A stretch of 64,000 nt of DNA, taken from the NCBI GenBank assembly GCA_021513715.1, contig CP084167.1, positions 1,876,571 to 1,940,570 on the forward strand, read 5' to 3'. This stretch comes from Candidatus Heimdallarchaeum endolithica. Its GTDB lineage: Archaea; Asgardarchaeota; Heimdallarchaeia; Heimdallarchaeales; Heimdallarchaeaceae. Both the position numbers and the translations under genes were made by a program. Positions 25,156 through 34,548 of this stretch are shown piece by piece (positions within the stretch are counted from its first letter, which is position 1; the number at the start of each line of letters is the position of its first letter). The notes beneath the pieces were generated by a model. The model did not search any database. It saw only the letters and a list, made by a program, of their open reading frames with translations, and was not told the DNA's origin.

Positions 25156-28100
25156 TTAATGTTTTGACATCTCTACTGTTAGAGCCGCCCATATTCTCAT
25201 ATACATTTTAATAGTTAGCGTTATTACTTTTTCGTTTTCCTTCACCTTAATATTTTGTTGTATATTTATTTTTTTGGATTGTATGTCCTCTGGGTAGTTA
25301 ACATAGTGACTTGCATCAAGATAATCCTCTTTTATTCCAAAAATGTTATCAAGTATGATATAATAATCCTTTACTAGTTTTAGTGCGTTTTTATAACCCA
25401 TTAGACTATATTGGTTCATAGAATACAATATTTTATCATCTTCATCATATAATTCTTTCAATGATCTAACATACTTACTTGTAGTATCGTAGTTTAATCT
25501 ATATAAGCGTGCTGCTGGTTTTTCTTCGATTACTTGTGTCCCACATTGGATTTTAAACACTATTGCATTTTCTCCTCTAATATCTTTCCGATTTAGCATT
25601 AATTTTTCATTTCCCCTTTCTGCTGCTTTTACGTATGCTAGTGTTATTATAGAGTTTAATATTTCCATTGTCATTCCTATCTTTTCAAAAGTATTACCGA
25701 AATTGGTATCCGACAAAAACAGATATTTTATACTGTTATACGTTTCTGAAAATTCTACTTTTACCTTCTTTTTTTCTTCAATCTGTTTGATTATTTTTTG
25801 TATATTATTTGCTATATATTTATAATCATATCTAAAACCAGGGATATCTTGCATTAATTTTTTCAAATCTTTACTAGTTATTTCTTTTATTAACTCAAAA
25901 AGTTCTTTTGCTTCTCCTTCGTTATTATGTCCGAATAGGTATATTCTTATTGTTGGTGGTTTCTTATCATAAAGGATCGACACGAATTTATATCGATTAA
26001 ATTTTTGTCCTCTTAGTCCATTAACAAAAAGATAATAGTATTCTTTTGGGTTAGTGGTTGGCATTATCAATATTTGGTCTTTAAAATGATCTTTTAGTTT
26101 TTTATTAAAATCTTTAAGTGTATTTATATATCTATTATAGATTCTTGGGCATTCTGGTCTTATGAAACCTTTTATTCCAGGTTTTGTGAAGTTTATAAGA
26201 TCTGTTTTGCTCATTATTTCATCCATAATTCTTTTTAATTCTCCCTTTTCTCCTTGATATTTTCCGAACATTGTTTTTATATTTTCATTTAGCACTAAAT
26301 TGTCCACGTTTTCAAGCAATTTTCCCAGATCTTTTAGATATATTATTCTTCCTTTTACATCCGCATTTTTTCTTGTAAGCGCTGAAAGTATATTATCATC
26401 ATTTGGTAATATAAATTCTGCTATTATATCTACCTGATATCTATATTCCTTTCTTTTATTCTTTATTGCTATTATTTCCCCTTCCGATATTTTTCCTTGT
26501 TCTTGTTCTAGAAACGCTACTAAATACCCCAGCGGATTCAAAGTTTCGTCTAAGTATTTTGTTACACTTTCAGGTTTACTTGCGTTAACTGGGTATTTAG
26601 CCATACAAATCCCATTTAGTGCATATATTAGTTTATTTATTCTTTCGTGAGGATTAAATAGGGTGCTCATTTCTTTTAATCTGTTCAATTCCTTCAGGTA
26701 ATCTGATAAGATCTTTGCTAATTCGGTTATTATTTCATTTGTCAATTCTGTTGATGCAGAATAATAGAAATTCATTATTTTTTCAAGTATAATATATTCA
26801 TCATTTGGTAAGTTCTCTTTTTTAACTATAGATTCTCCTTTTACTAGTATATCCAAATAGTTCTTTATTTCTATAATAGCATCTTCTACAGTCATATGAT
26901 TTTTATCTATTATAATTTCTCCTTTTTCATTACTTTCTATTTCAAAAGCTAGGACATTTCGATTTCTTAAATATTGACTGAATTTTAGAGCGCTGTCTGA
27001 TATAAAAGCCCACACAATTTCTACTGTGATACTTAGCTCCTCTGCTATCTTTCTTAGCATTTTAAGATTAGAATATTCTGTATTCGTCACATTATTTAAT
27101 TCATCTTTTAAGCTAACTATTTGTTTTTCCGTTCCTTCGAATCCAGTATATTTATCGTAATTGAGAGGTGAAAATAGTTTCCAATAAATAGATTTACCTT
27201 GTTTGTCTTTAATTATATTTCCATCTTTATCTTGCAAGATTAATACAGGAATAAGTTCCCCATTTTTGTTAATCACTCTTATTCTTGACCACGTGTTCAA
27301 TCCTATTCCGTTTTCAAGTAAAGTTTTTTCTTCTTTAGGTGAATATAATGTATCTACTAATTCTTTAGTAGTTACAGAAACAACTTTTTTTTGTTTTATT
27401 TGTATTTGATATAGTTGATATTTCGTTGGTATATGATATAATGCTAGAATTTTTGCATGACTATTCCCTTGTATATAATTTTTATTAAAGTCATCCAATG
27501 TTGATATTAAAAACTCATTTGATTTAGCACCATAGATGAGAACAAATTTTCCATACTGATTGGATTGTGCAGTATAAAAAGCTTGAGCTTCTTCTCCGAA
27601 ATCTTGCTTGAAATTTTCATTTAAATTTGCTTTGTTAATAACGTTTAAAACGTTATGAAATTTTATCTTAAGGTATTCATTATTATTGTCTTCCACATCT
27701 GTTCTCTTTATGAGTACATAATCTTCAGCAGGATTATAGATATTTCCTTCTTCATCCTTAATTTCAAATAAACCAAAGTTTGTAGAATAACCTGTCGCCG
27801 CATGAAATATCAATTTAAAAGCAAATAATATTTTAGCCATTTCATCTATAGTTAATTTTGTAGATTGTCCAGTAAAAAGCGAACCAACACCTAACAAAAA
27901 TGTTGATAGAAAACCAGTATTATAAGCAATTTGTTTTGGTTCATAATCTTTTGTCGCTAATCCATCATATATTTCAGATAATAATATTTTTCCCTTTGAT
28001 AAATCGTAATCATAAACAAAGTCATCCATTAATTTCCTTTCCAAAACATCGAGTTTCTTTGATGTTGATTCGCTATAAACGTAACTCCATGCCGGAAGTC

Positions 28101-28512
28101 CACTTGTAAATTTTGATTCTGAAAAAACACCATTTCCTATTATGAGGTCAATTCCTGTTGTAGAACTGAATTTGATGTTGTTTTGCGATTCCAATTCCAT
28201 GGTGCTCTTTATAATATAATCCTTAATATTAACTTCAAACGGGTTATCATCTCCTTCCTTTAAATCAGATTTAATCTTTAAGAAGAAATTAGAACCGTCA
28301 AAGCTCTCATACATTATTTTATCTGTTTTGCGAAACAATAACTTCAAGTAATACATTACCTTTACCGCGCATTCTCTATTTGTTATTTCATTTTCTTGAT
28401 TCTTTATGATGTCAAACATATATTTCGCGAATTCAGAATAGAAGAAAATACGTTGCAATAATGTATAAATTGGGATAGCAGATGAAATAAATGTTTTAGC
28501 TATATAAGACAA
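25156..28512 (-). CDS. Giant protein of unknown function, main part
   Basis: 1118 codons as opened by TTG at 28512, but the frame runs back to about 28617 and continues the reading of the 109-residue frame upstream (see 28610-28939) after a one-base shift; together about 1260 residues. No recognisable catalytic motif. Lys, Glu, Ile and Asn rich, mostly helical; one hydrophobic stretch (TGFLSTFLLGVGSLF, about residue 200). The C-terminal 240 residues recur in the remnant at 22434-23172. Codons are A-rich like that remnant. It lies just downstream of rpl15, where secY would be expected. Function unknown; perhaps the key protein of the inserted element. Confidence 0.7.
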   Translation of the reverse strand: MSYIAKTFISSAIPIYTLLQRIFFYSEFAKYMFDIIKNQENEITNRECAVKVMYYLKLLFRKTDKIMYESFDGSNFFLKIKSDLKEGDDNPFEVNIKDYIIKSTMELESQNNIKFSSTTGIDLIIGNGVFSESKFTSGLPAWSYVYSESTSKKLDVLERKLMDDFVYDYDLSKGKILLSEIYDGLATKDYEPKQIAYNTGFLSTFLLGVGSLFTGQSTKLTIDEMAKILFAFKLIFHAATGYSTNFGLFEIKDEEGNIYNPAEDYVLIKRTDVEDNNNEYLKIKFHNVLNVINKANLNENFKQDFGEEAQAFYTAQSNQYGKFVLIYGAKSNEFLISTLDDFNKNYIQGNSHAKILALYHIPTKYQLYQIQIKQKKVVSVTTKELVDTLYSPKEEKTLLENGIGLNTWSRIRVINKNGELIPVLILQDKDGNIIKDKQGKSIYWKLFSPLNYDKYTGFEGTEKQIVSLKDELNNVTNTEYSNLKMLRKIAEELSITVEIVWAFISDSALKFSQYLRNRNVLAFEIESNEKGEIIIDKNHMTVEDAIIEIKNYLDILVKGESIVKKENLPNDEYIILEKIMNFYYSASTELTNEIITELAKILSDYLKELNRLKEMSTLFNPHERINKLIYALNGICMAKYPVNASKPESVTKYLDETLNPLGYLVAFLEQEQGKISEGEIIAIKNKRKEYRYQVDIIAEFILPNDDNILSALTRKNADVKGRIIYLKDLGKLLENVDNLVLNENIKTMFGKYQGEKGELKRIMDEIMSKTDLINFTKPGIKGFIRPECPRIYNRYINTLKDFNKKLKDHFKDQILIMPTTNPKEYYYLFVNGLRGQKFNRYKFVSILYDKKPPTIRIYLFGHNNEGEAKELFELIKEITSKDLKKLMQDIPGFRYDYKYIANNIQKIIKQIEEKKKVKVEFSETYNSIKYLFLSDTNFGNTFEKIGMTMEILNSIITLAYVKAAERGNEKLMLNRKDIRGENAIVFKIQCGTQVIEEKPAARLYRLNYDTTSKYVRSLKELYDEDDKILYSMNQYSLMGYKNALKLVKDYYIILDNIFGIKEDYLDASHYVNYPEDIQSKKINIQQNIKVKENEKVITLTIKMYMRIWAALTVEMSKH

Positions 28513-28609
28513 CGGAGCTTCTTCTCTTGAATCAAATATAGAAACAAGATATGATTCAGAGTAACCTTTTTCTTTTAACCAGTCGAGGAATCTAATATCT
28601 AAGTCTTGT

Positions 28610-28939
28610 TCAAAAAATTTGTGTATCTTCTTTTTTTATCCATTTACCCAAATATTTTGGTAATTCCAAGTAAAAAACATAAATCTCAGGCGTCCTATAG
28701 TGTTTATATATAATTTCGTTTATTTCTTCATCAACAAGTTTCGTTATTTCATTTTCTGATAAAAAAGGGCTTTCATTTCTAATTTTCTTCAATAAATTTT
28801 TTCTTGTTTCTTCAATATCTATCAAGTTGCTCCTAATAAGAAAAATTTCTTCTCTATTTATTGTGTTCAATGCATTCATTTTTGCAGTAATTTCATAATT
28901 TTTGCGTAATAGTAACTCACTCGATTCGATTTTTTTCAC
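28610..28939 (-). CDS. N-terminal part of the giant protein, cut by a frameshift
   Basis: 109 codons from GTG at 28939 (site GAAAGGTG), helical and charged, ending WIKKEDTQIF at a stop inside a run of six A (plus strand 28612-28617). One base fewer in that run would continue as EQDLDIRFLDWLKEKGYSES and join the 1118-codon frame without a stop. So either the gene is freshly broken, a homopolymer sequence error exists, or the ribosome shifts frame. Confidence 0.65.
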   Translation of the reverse strand: MKKIESSELLLRKNYEITAKMNALNTINREEIFLIRSNLIDIEETRKNLLKKIRNESPFLSENEITKLVDEEINEIIYKHYRTPEIYVFYLELPKYLGKWIKKEDTQIF

Positions 28940-29294
28940 CTTTCAAGTAATTTTATTTTATTGCCGTTTTATCTTTTTGTTAGAGAAAAGACTGTGAGAT
29001 TTTTCTCTTTTTTGTAATTTCATACTGTTTCATAACTTAAGGAAAAGTATTTCAGCAAAGAATATTCTATTAAACATATAATTCCACTTGTGATAGTCTC
29101 TGTGGTTAATATAAAGTTTAAATTATTTTTTAGAAAGCCAATAATTATTAATTAAACTGTGTTTTTGAAACCATTTTTTAAGCACAAAACTAACAACAAT
29201 ATTCAAATTTTAACTTTTCTATAAGGTTTGTTCATCTGTTGAATGAACAGTCTTTTTCTAACAAAATAAGTTAAATAAAAAGTAAAAAAAGATT
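28940..29294. other. 355-base gap between rpl15 and the giant gene
   Basis: No coding frame. T-rich on the minus strand just after rpl15 (a likely terminator near 29280). An 8-base inverted repeat AGAGAAAA/TTTTCTCT lies at 28982-28989 and 29001-29008. No secY remnant is visible. Confidence 0.6.
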
Positions 29295-29747
29295 TTATTC
29301 TGGAAGAACTACTTTTCCTCCAGCTTCTTCTATTTTCTTTATTGCACGTTCTGAAGCCTTTTTCACTTTTATTTCTGCAGGAGAAGTTATTGCTCCTTGA
29401 GCTAGAATCTTAGTGTATCCTAGTGCTCCTAGATCGATAACAATATTTTTCCCTTTTTTCTCAGCTTGTCCTTTAGCTATTAAATTAGGTATCATAGCGT
29501 CTATCTGGGAGATATTGATAACTTTATCTTTTTTGACCACTACAGGTGGCCGAGTAAAGCCATGTTTTCCTATAGGTTTTCGTCGACCTAGAATTACTAG
29601 CATCTTGTGTCTAGTTTTGGGTCCACATTTTCCTACACCTCCGCGAATACCGCTTTTTTTGTGTCCTTTTTGTTTTCCCCATCCATGATGCTGAGAACCT
29701 CTAAGTCTTCTTACCCTTTTCTTAAATCTTACTACCATTTTTCTCAC
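29295..29747 (-). CDS. rpl15: Ribosomal protein L15
   Basis: uL15, 150 residues. Gly/Lys/Arg-rich N-terminus with RGSQHHGWGKQKGHKKSG and a globular C-terminus. Overlaps rpl30 by 4 bases. Met4 is a better start than Met1. Last ribosomal gene of the operon. Confidence 0.95.
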   Translation of the reverse strand: MRKMVVRFKKRVRRLRGSQHHGWGKQKGHKKSGIRGGVGKCGPKTRHKMLVILGRRKPIGKHGFTRPPVVVKKDKVINISQIDAMIPNLIAKGQAEKKGKNIVIDLGALGYTKILAQGAITSPAEIKVKKASERAIKKIEEAGGKVVLPE

Positions 29748-30229
29748 GCCATCCTCACAATTAGTTCATTTATTGCTTCTCCTCTGTAGCCTAGATCTCC
29801 TCCTTCATTGTATCCTCTTTTCACACTCTTGAACCCTTTTCTTGGTGGATGTAATCTGAAGAATTTCTTCAGTCCTGGAACATCACTCAATTTTGCTTTT
29901 CCTTCGTATACTGCTTTTGCAAAATCTTTTATGCTTTTGTACTCTGAATTTTCTTTTATGTATTCATCAGTAAGTCTTTGTTTTCCTCTTAGTTCTCCTC
30001 TTTTTTCTAGTAAATATGTTAGGGTTTCAAGATTTATTTCTCCATATGTAATGGTATCTTTTGCTCTTTTTAGCATACCCATATATGATGGTGTATTAGG
30101 TAGTATAGTCATATAGTTTTTTCTTCTAATGTTAAGCATATCTAGTGTTTCTTTTATTTTATAATAAAATCCTACAGTTCCTCTTATTCTTATTACTGCT
30201 AGCATTGTCTTTTTTTCCTCTTTGCTCAT
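29744..30229 (-). CDS. rpl30: Ribosomal protein L30
   Basis: uL30, 161 residues, archaeal/eukaryotic L7-like long form. MLAVIRIRGTVGFYYKIKETL and the C-terminal FRLHPPRKGFK are characteristic. Begins 10 bases after rps5. Confidence 0.95.
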   Translation of the reverse strand: MSKEEKKTMLAVIRIRGTVGFYYKIKETLDMLNIRRKNYMTILPNTPSYMGMLKRAKDTITYGEINLETLTYLLEKRGELRGKQRLTDEYIKENSEYKSIKDFAKAVYEGKAKLSDVPGLKKFFRLHPPRKGFKSVKRGYNEGGDLGYRGEAINELIVRMA

Positions 30230-30239
30230 TTTTTCTCAC

Positions 30240-30887
30240 CTATTGTTTTGTCCAATCGAATGGTGCTACTACAGAGTAAGTGTTTTTTAATGCTTCAAAA
30301 GTTGCTTTTGCGAAGTTGTTTGTTGTTCTTGTTTCTCCGAATGTTTTACTCCACACATCGTCTATTCCTGCTAATCTCAGAACTGTTTTTGCCACATCTC
30401 CCACCACCAATCCTAGTCCTCTTGGTGCTGGAATCAGCACTACTTTTGTTGACCCGCATTTTCCTTCTACTTTATAAGGTACTGTGTGGTTTCCTCCACA
30501 AGAACATTCCCAGCTTCCACAAGCTCTTCTTACTGGTCTAACGTTCAATTTTGCATTTGTTATGGCTTTCTTTATTGCAGGTCCTATTTCTTTAAGTTTT
30601 GCCTCTCCTACGCCTACATAACCATTCTTGTTTCCTACCACTACAGTAGCTCTAAATCTTCTTTTTCTCCCTGCATCTGATTGTCTTTGGACTAGTTTAA
30701 TATCAATAACTTCATCTTCAAGATCAGGTAATAAAATATCTACTATTTCTGCTTCTTGTATTTTTAGGTTTTGTGCAAATATTTCGTCGATGCTTGTTAT
30801 TTGTCCCTCTTTTACCATTCTTCCCAATCTAGTCAGTGGTTCCCATTCTTCATAATCTAAAAACTCATTACTACTCATTTTACTCAC
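30240..30887 (-). CDS. rps5: Ribosomal protein S5
   Basis: uS5, 215 residues. Double-stranded RNA-binding N-domain ([18 protein letters not shown]) and C-domain with [16 protein letters not shown] and [10 protein letters not shown]. Overlaps rpl18 by 8 bases. Confidence 0.96.
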   Translation of the reverse strand: MSKMSSNEFLDYEEWEPLTRLGRMVKEGQITSIDEIFAQNLKIQEAEIVDILLPDLEDEVIDIKLVQRQSDAGRKRRFRATVVVGNKNGYVGVGEAKLKEIGPAIKKAITNAKLNVRPVRRACGSWECSCGGNHTVPYKVEGKCGSTKVVLIPAPRGLGLVVGDVAKTVLRLAGIDDVWSKTFGETRTTNNFAKATFEALKNTYSVVAPFDWTKQ

Positions 30888-31536
30888 TTTCCTCTATTTT
30901 TGTTTTTGTTTCCTCGAAGTAAGTCTGTATTTCCTCTGGCTTTTTATTCACTTGAAGATATTTACCAAAGTACCTATTATACTTCTCTTTATCTTCTTTT
31001 GCCAAGAGTCTTCCGTAATTTGCTATATGCTCTCCTCTAATTCGCTCTTCATCTGGGATCATTTTTTCTCCATAAGGTATTTCTACTCCAGCATCGACTA
31101 TTCCTTTCAACGCTGCAAATAACCTTGTTTTTGGTAATGCTTCCAAGGTTCCAATATCTAATATCGCTTCATCTATATCCGCTTTTAGCGCTTTTTTGCC
31201 TGCTAAAAATCCCGTTAGATAAGCTGCAGGCATATTGGATGTTGCTATGTCCCAACCGTATTGTGCTAAATCTTTTGATAACACTTGGGTGATTGTTTGG
31301 TCACCTCCTTGTTGGGATCGGATAAATTGAATACGTAGAGCTTTATTAGAGGGGCGTATTGCAACACGAATCTTTCCTGATTTTAATAATCTTGTACGCT
31401 GCCCATAGTCTGTTTTTTGCTCTCTTCTTCGCCTGAAAGGCATCTTGTAGAGAGGACCATGCTTCTTTTGTGGTGGAGGACTTTTTCTCTTCCTATATCT
31501 CTTTCTTCGTTTCATTGCTTTTTTTGACATTGACAT
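30880..31536 (-). CDS. rpl18: Ribosomal protein L18
   Basis: uL18, 218 residues, binds 5S rRNA. Core motif [18 protein letters not shown], then [12 protein letters not shown]. The first 35 residues are a basic extension ([17 protein letters not shown]) longer than in many archaea. Confidence 0.95.
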   Translation of the reverse strand: MSMSKKAMKRRKRYRKRKSPPPQKKHGPLYKMPFRRRREQKTDYGQRTRLLKSGKIRVAIRPSNKALRIQFIRSQQGGDQTITQVLSKDLAQYGWDIATSNMPAAYLTGFLAGKKALKADIDEAILDIGTLEALPKTRLFAALKGIVDAGVEIPYGEKMIPDEERIRGEHIANYGRLLAKEDKEKYNRYFGKYLQVNKKPEEIQTYFEETKTKIEESE

Positions 31537-31550
31537 CTTTTAGTCACCTC

Positions 31551-32021
31551 TTATTTTAAGTCAGGAAGGCGTTTCTTGGCCAACCCATGTTCCTCAATGT
31601 ATGTTCTAAGATATCGTACACTCCTAAATAAGCCACCTTTAGCTTGTAAATAGAGTTTCCTGTAAACAGATTTTTCTATATATCCTTCATTTCTCAGCTT
31701 AGCAAGGTATTTTCGTTGAGCTCGAATGTGATTAATCCAACGTGTTTTTCTTGGAAGTCTAGAGTATTTTGGACCCTCTCTGCTTCCAGGACCTTTTCGT
31801 TGTCCTTTTCGTTTTTTAGCAGCATTTGCTCGAGCTCTACCTCTGCTTACGCCTTTCACTTTTCGTTTCTTTATGTCTCCAGTATCGATGTGCCCTCGAA
31901 TATCTTCTCTTGTAATAGCTAATGAGAGATCTTGTAGGCTGTCAGGATCAATCTTAACTCTATTTTTTCCAACCTTTAATATTTTGGCAGCAATTCTTCT
32001 TTGTGATTTTACATCAGTCAT
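31551..32021 (-). CDS. rpl19e: Ribosomal protein L19e
   Basis: eL19, 156 residues. QRRIAAKILKVGKNRVKIDP at the start, then the basic helix KGVSRGRARANAAKKRKGQR and the long C-terminal helix. 14 bases before rpl18. Confidence 0.95.
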   Translation of the reverse strand: MTDVKSQRRIAAKILKVGKNRVKIDPDSLQDLSLAITREDIRGHIDTGDIKKRKVKGVSRGRARANAAKKRKGQRKGPGSREGPKYSRLPRKTRWINHIRAQRKYLAKLRNEGYIEKSVYRKLYLQAKGGLFRSVRYLRTYIEEHGLAKKRLPDLK

Positions 32022-32051
32022 TCTTTTTCACGCCCATATTCGCACTATGTA

Positions 32052-32603
32052 TCATTCTGAAGATTCTTGTTCTGAATCTTCATTTTCTAAAGCTTCCTCA
32101 GGTTCTTCCTCAGGTTCTTCCTCAAAGTCTTCTTCAAATTCGAATTCGTCTTCACCTAGCAATTCATATTCTTCTGCTTCCTCACCAAATTCAGCTACTT
32201 CAACAGCCTTTACTGGTAAATTAAGCACTTTCATATGAAGATCTTCGGCGCGTTCAATAATTTGTTGTCTTTTTCTTGAACCTACTGTTCGTTGAATCAT
32301 GACAGCATCTGTTTCTGGATCAAGTTCGTCCAATTGTGAAACATTGCTTACATAATTAACTGAATAACCTGAAGGATGCATACCACGAACTGCTTTAGGC
32401 CCTCTATAACCTACTCCAGCCATTTTTGGATATCCTTTTATCTTTTTGCGCATTTTGTTGTCAATACCTTTTGGTCGACGCCAATTGCTTTTAAGACGTT
32501 TGTATCTCCAAGATTCTGGCCGAACGAAATTGGGCCTTCTTGCATTTATTTTTTGCTTTATACGCAATAACCGTAATCGTTCTTTATTTTCTGTCATCGT
32601 CAA
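32052..32603 (-). CDS. rpl32e: Ribosomal protein L32e with acidic tail
   Basis: eL32. Core FVRPESWRYKRLKSNWRRPKG, then KMAGVGYRGPKAVRGMHPSG. About the last 45 residues are an acidic tail (EFEFEEDFEEEPEEEPEE) not typical of the family. ATG at 32597 (Met3) is a likely start. Preceded by an unusually long gap of 237 bases after rpl6. Confidence 0.93.
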   Translation of the reverse strand: MTMTENKERLRLLRIKQKINARRPNFVRPESWRYKRLKSNWRRPKGIDNKMRKKIKGYPKMAGVGYRGPKAVRGMHPSGYSVNYVSNVSQLDELDPETDAVMIQRTVGSRKRQQIIERAEDLHMKVLNLPVKAVEVAEFGEEAEEYELLGEDEFEFEEDFEEEPEEEPEEALENEDSEQESSE

Positions 32604-32840
32604 TCAACTATTAACGTCAATAACGTGGTGTAAGTAAAATCTCCACTGTCCTTTTTTAATCATTATCATTGTTGTTTTTTTGCAACTAATTAGAAAAAAA
32701 TTCATTTTGAGAGATTAGACAATAGTAGAACGTTTTAATCGCAGAATTTGAAAATATAGACAAAAAACTTTAGCAGTATCAAATAACAAAAGTTTATACT
32801 ATAATAAAATAAAATAAAATAAAAAAATGTGTATGAGAGA
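32604..32840 (-). promoter_or_regulatory. 237-base gap inside the ribosomal operon, possible internal promoter
   Basis: Between rpl6 and rpl32e, elsewhere in this operon separated by a few bases. AT-rich, no coding frame; TTGACG occurs twice just before rpl32e. May hold a promoter for the second half of the operon. Confidence 0.3.
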
Positions 32841-33398
32841 TTACTCTTTCTCGAAAACCCAAACTCCATCCATGAAAACTTCAGGATCTTTTTTTCTCTT
32901 TCCTCTTAACCTACATATCTCTTGCATATTTGCAACTGTTTGCCCTACTGCTTCTTTGTCTATTCCTGTTGTGATAACATCTTCTTTATCAACTGTAACT
33001 TTAGTATCATCGCCGACTATTTTTGCTTTTAGTAATTTTCTCCCACCATAGAGATTTTTTATTATCACTTCTCTTTTCTTATTATCTGGTTCTACAGTAA
33101 TTGGAAAGTGAGAAAATACTATTTTAGATTTGTAAGTGAAACCTTTCTTTGTTCCTTCTATCATATTATTAAATAGTCCAACAGCAGAAAGAATCTTTGC
33201 TTTCTTTCTTCTGTTTAAGTTATATGCACTAAATTTCATTTTAGAGCCTTCTAGACTAATATAGGTTTCATCAAATCTCCTAAAATCTTTTGTCAATTTT
33301 CCTTTAGGGCCTTCTACAGTAATTATTTTTCCATTCAAAGTTACTTTTACGTCTTCAGGAATTTCTATTTCTCTTTCAATAAACACCGTTTTTGTCAT
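32841..33398 (-). CDS. rpl6: Ribosomal protein L6
   Basis: uL6, 185 residues. Two-domain pattern: GKIITVEGPKGKLTKDF then VTVDKEDVITTGIDKEAVGQTVANMQEIC. Ends with the archaeal DPEVFMDGVWVFE. 10 bases after rps8. Confidence 0.95.
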   Translation of the reverse strand: MTKTVFIEREIEIPEDVKVTLNGKIITVEGPKGKLTKDFRRFDETYISLEGSKMKFSAYNLNRRKKAKILSAVGLFNNMIEGTKKGFTYKSKIVFSHFPITVEPDNKKREVIIKNLYGGRKLLKAKIVGDDTKVTVDKEDVITTGIDKEAVGQTVANMQEICRLRGKRKKDPEVFMDGVWVFEKE

Positions 33399-33408
33399 TT
33401 TATGTCAC

Positions 33409-33801
33409 CTAGTAGATATATGCTAACAATCTCCCGCCTATTCCTTTTTCTTTTGCATCATCATGACTCATCACTCCTTCAGGAGTTGTAACAACGAGCA
33501 CACCAAAGTTCCGTGCAGGCAAATATTTTTGCTCCCATTCTTCAAATTCGTCTTTTGCTACAGGATAACGAGGTTTTATTACTCCACATTTGTTAATTCT
33601 TCCCATTAACTGAACTTCAAATATTCCTCCCCGATGATCATTGATATACTCTAATTCACCTAGATAACCAGCTCTTTGTGCAGTTCTAAGGACATTTGCC
33701 ACTAGCTTACTTGCGGGTTTGATAGATACTTTTTTCTTTCCGGTTCTTTCAGCATTCAAGATAGAATTAAGAGCATCTGCTAAAGGATCAACTTGTACCA
33801 T
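33409..33801 (-). CDS. rps8: Ribosomal protein S8
   Basis: uS8. The frame opens at 33846, but ATG at 33801 ([14 protein letters not shown]) is the family start, preceded by GAGGTGG inside the end of rps14; 130 residues. C-terminus LLAYIY region with [14 protein letters not shown] is conserved. Confidence 0.95.
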   Translation of the reverse strand: MVQVDPLADALNSILNAERTGKKKVSIKPASKLVANVLRTAQRAGYLGELEYINDHRGGIFEVQLMGRINKCGVIKPRYPVAKDEFEEWEQKYLPARNFGVLVVTTPEGVMSHDDAKEKGIGGRLLAYIY

Positions 33802-33802
33802 T

Positions 33803-33970
33803 TTATCCACCTCTACTCCCGGTTTTCTTGAAACCAATTTTATCATATATTTCTCTAATACACCTTCTACAAATCATCAAGTCAGCTCTTCTAATTACTC
33901 CTTTATGTGTCCCACAACGTTGGCATTGACGAGATCCTTTTCCATATTTTATTTCTCTTCTTTCTTGCAT
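33803..33970 (-). CDS. rps14: Ribosomal protein S14, zinc form
   Basis: 55 residues. Zinc site CQRC (residues 16-19) and CRRC (34-37), then [15 protein letters not shown] at 33970. Its end holds the rps8 ribosome-binding site. Position between rpl5 and rps8 is the standard order. Confidence 0.95.
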   Translation of the reverse strand: MQERREIKYGKGSRQCQRCGTHKGVIRRADLMICRRCIREIYDKIGFKKTGSRGG

Positions 33971-33975
33971 TTTTA

Positions 33976-34548
33976 TCACTTCACAATTTTAATATTAAAC
34001 TCTTTAGAAGCGAATTCCATTGCTTCCTCTTTTGTAATCAGATGTTTTTTAGGTATTTTCTTTCTTTGATTTCTTCTGTATTTCAATCTGTAACCTGGTC
34101 GTTCTAGTTTCACAACAACGTTAAACCCTATTGTTCCCAACATTGGATCAAAAGGTGCATCACGAATATCTACATGTTCAGTTATACCGAAACTAAAGTT
34201 ACCTTGTTGATCAAATGCCTTCTGTTTTATAATGTAGTCTTTTGCATATAAACATCTGTCTAACATTTCTTTTGCTTCTTCTCCCCGCAAAGTAACGATA
34301 GCTGCAATAGGCTCCCCTTTCCTTATTCCAAAGTCTCTGATACTTTTCTTTGCTGGTCTTTCGGAGGGAACTCGTCCTGTAATTTGAGATAATATGGTTT
34401 TAGCTCTCTCGAATCTTGGACCAGATTCACCTACAGCAGCGTTCAATATTACTTCTTTCAAGTATGGCTTTCTCATGGGGTGTTTTTCCCATTCTTTTGA
34501 GTATTTTTCTTCGATTTCTATTTCTTCTAAAGGTTCTCCAAAAAGCAT
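33976..34548 (-). CDS. rpl5: Ribosomal protein L5
   Basis: uL5, 190 residues, binds 5S rRNA. Signature NAAVGESGPRFERAKTILSQITG and FSFGITEHVDI. Overlaps the end of rps4e by one base. Confidence 0.95.
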   Translation of the reverse strand: MLFGEPLEEIEIEEKYSKEWEKHPMRKPYLKEVILNAAVGESGPRFERAKTILSQITGRVPSERPAKKSIRDFGIRKGEPIAAIVTLRGEEAKEMLDRCLYAKDYIIKQKAFDQQGNFSFGITEHVDIRDAPFDPMLGTIGFNVVVKLERPGYRLKYRRNQRKKIPKKHLITKEEAMEFASKEFNIKIVK

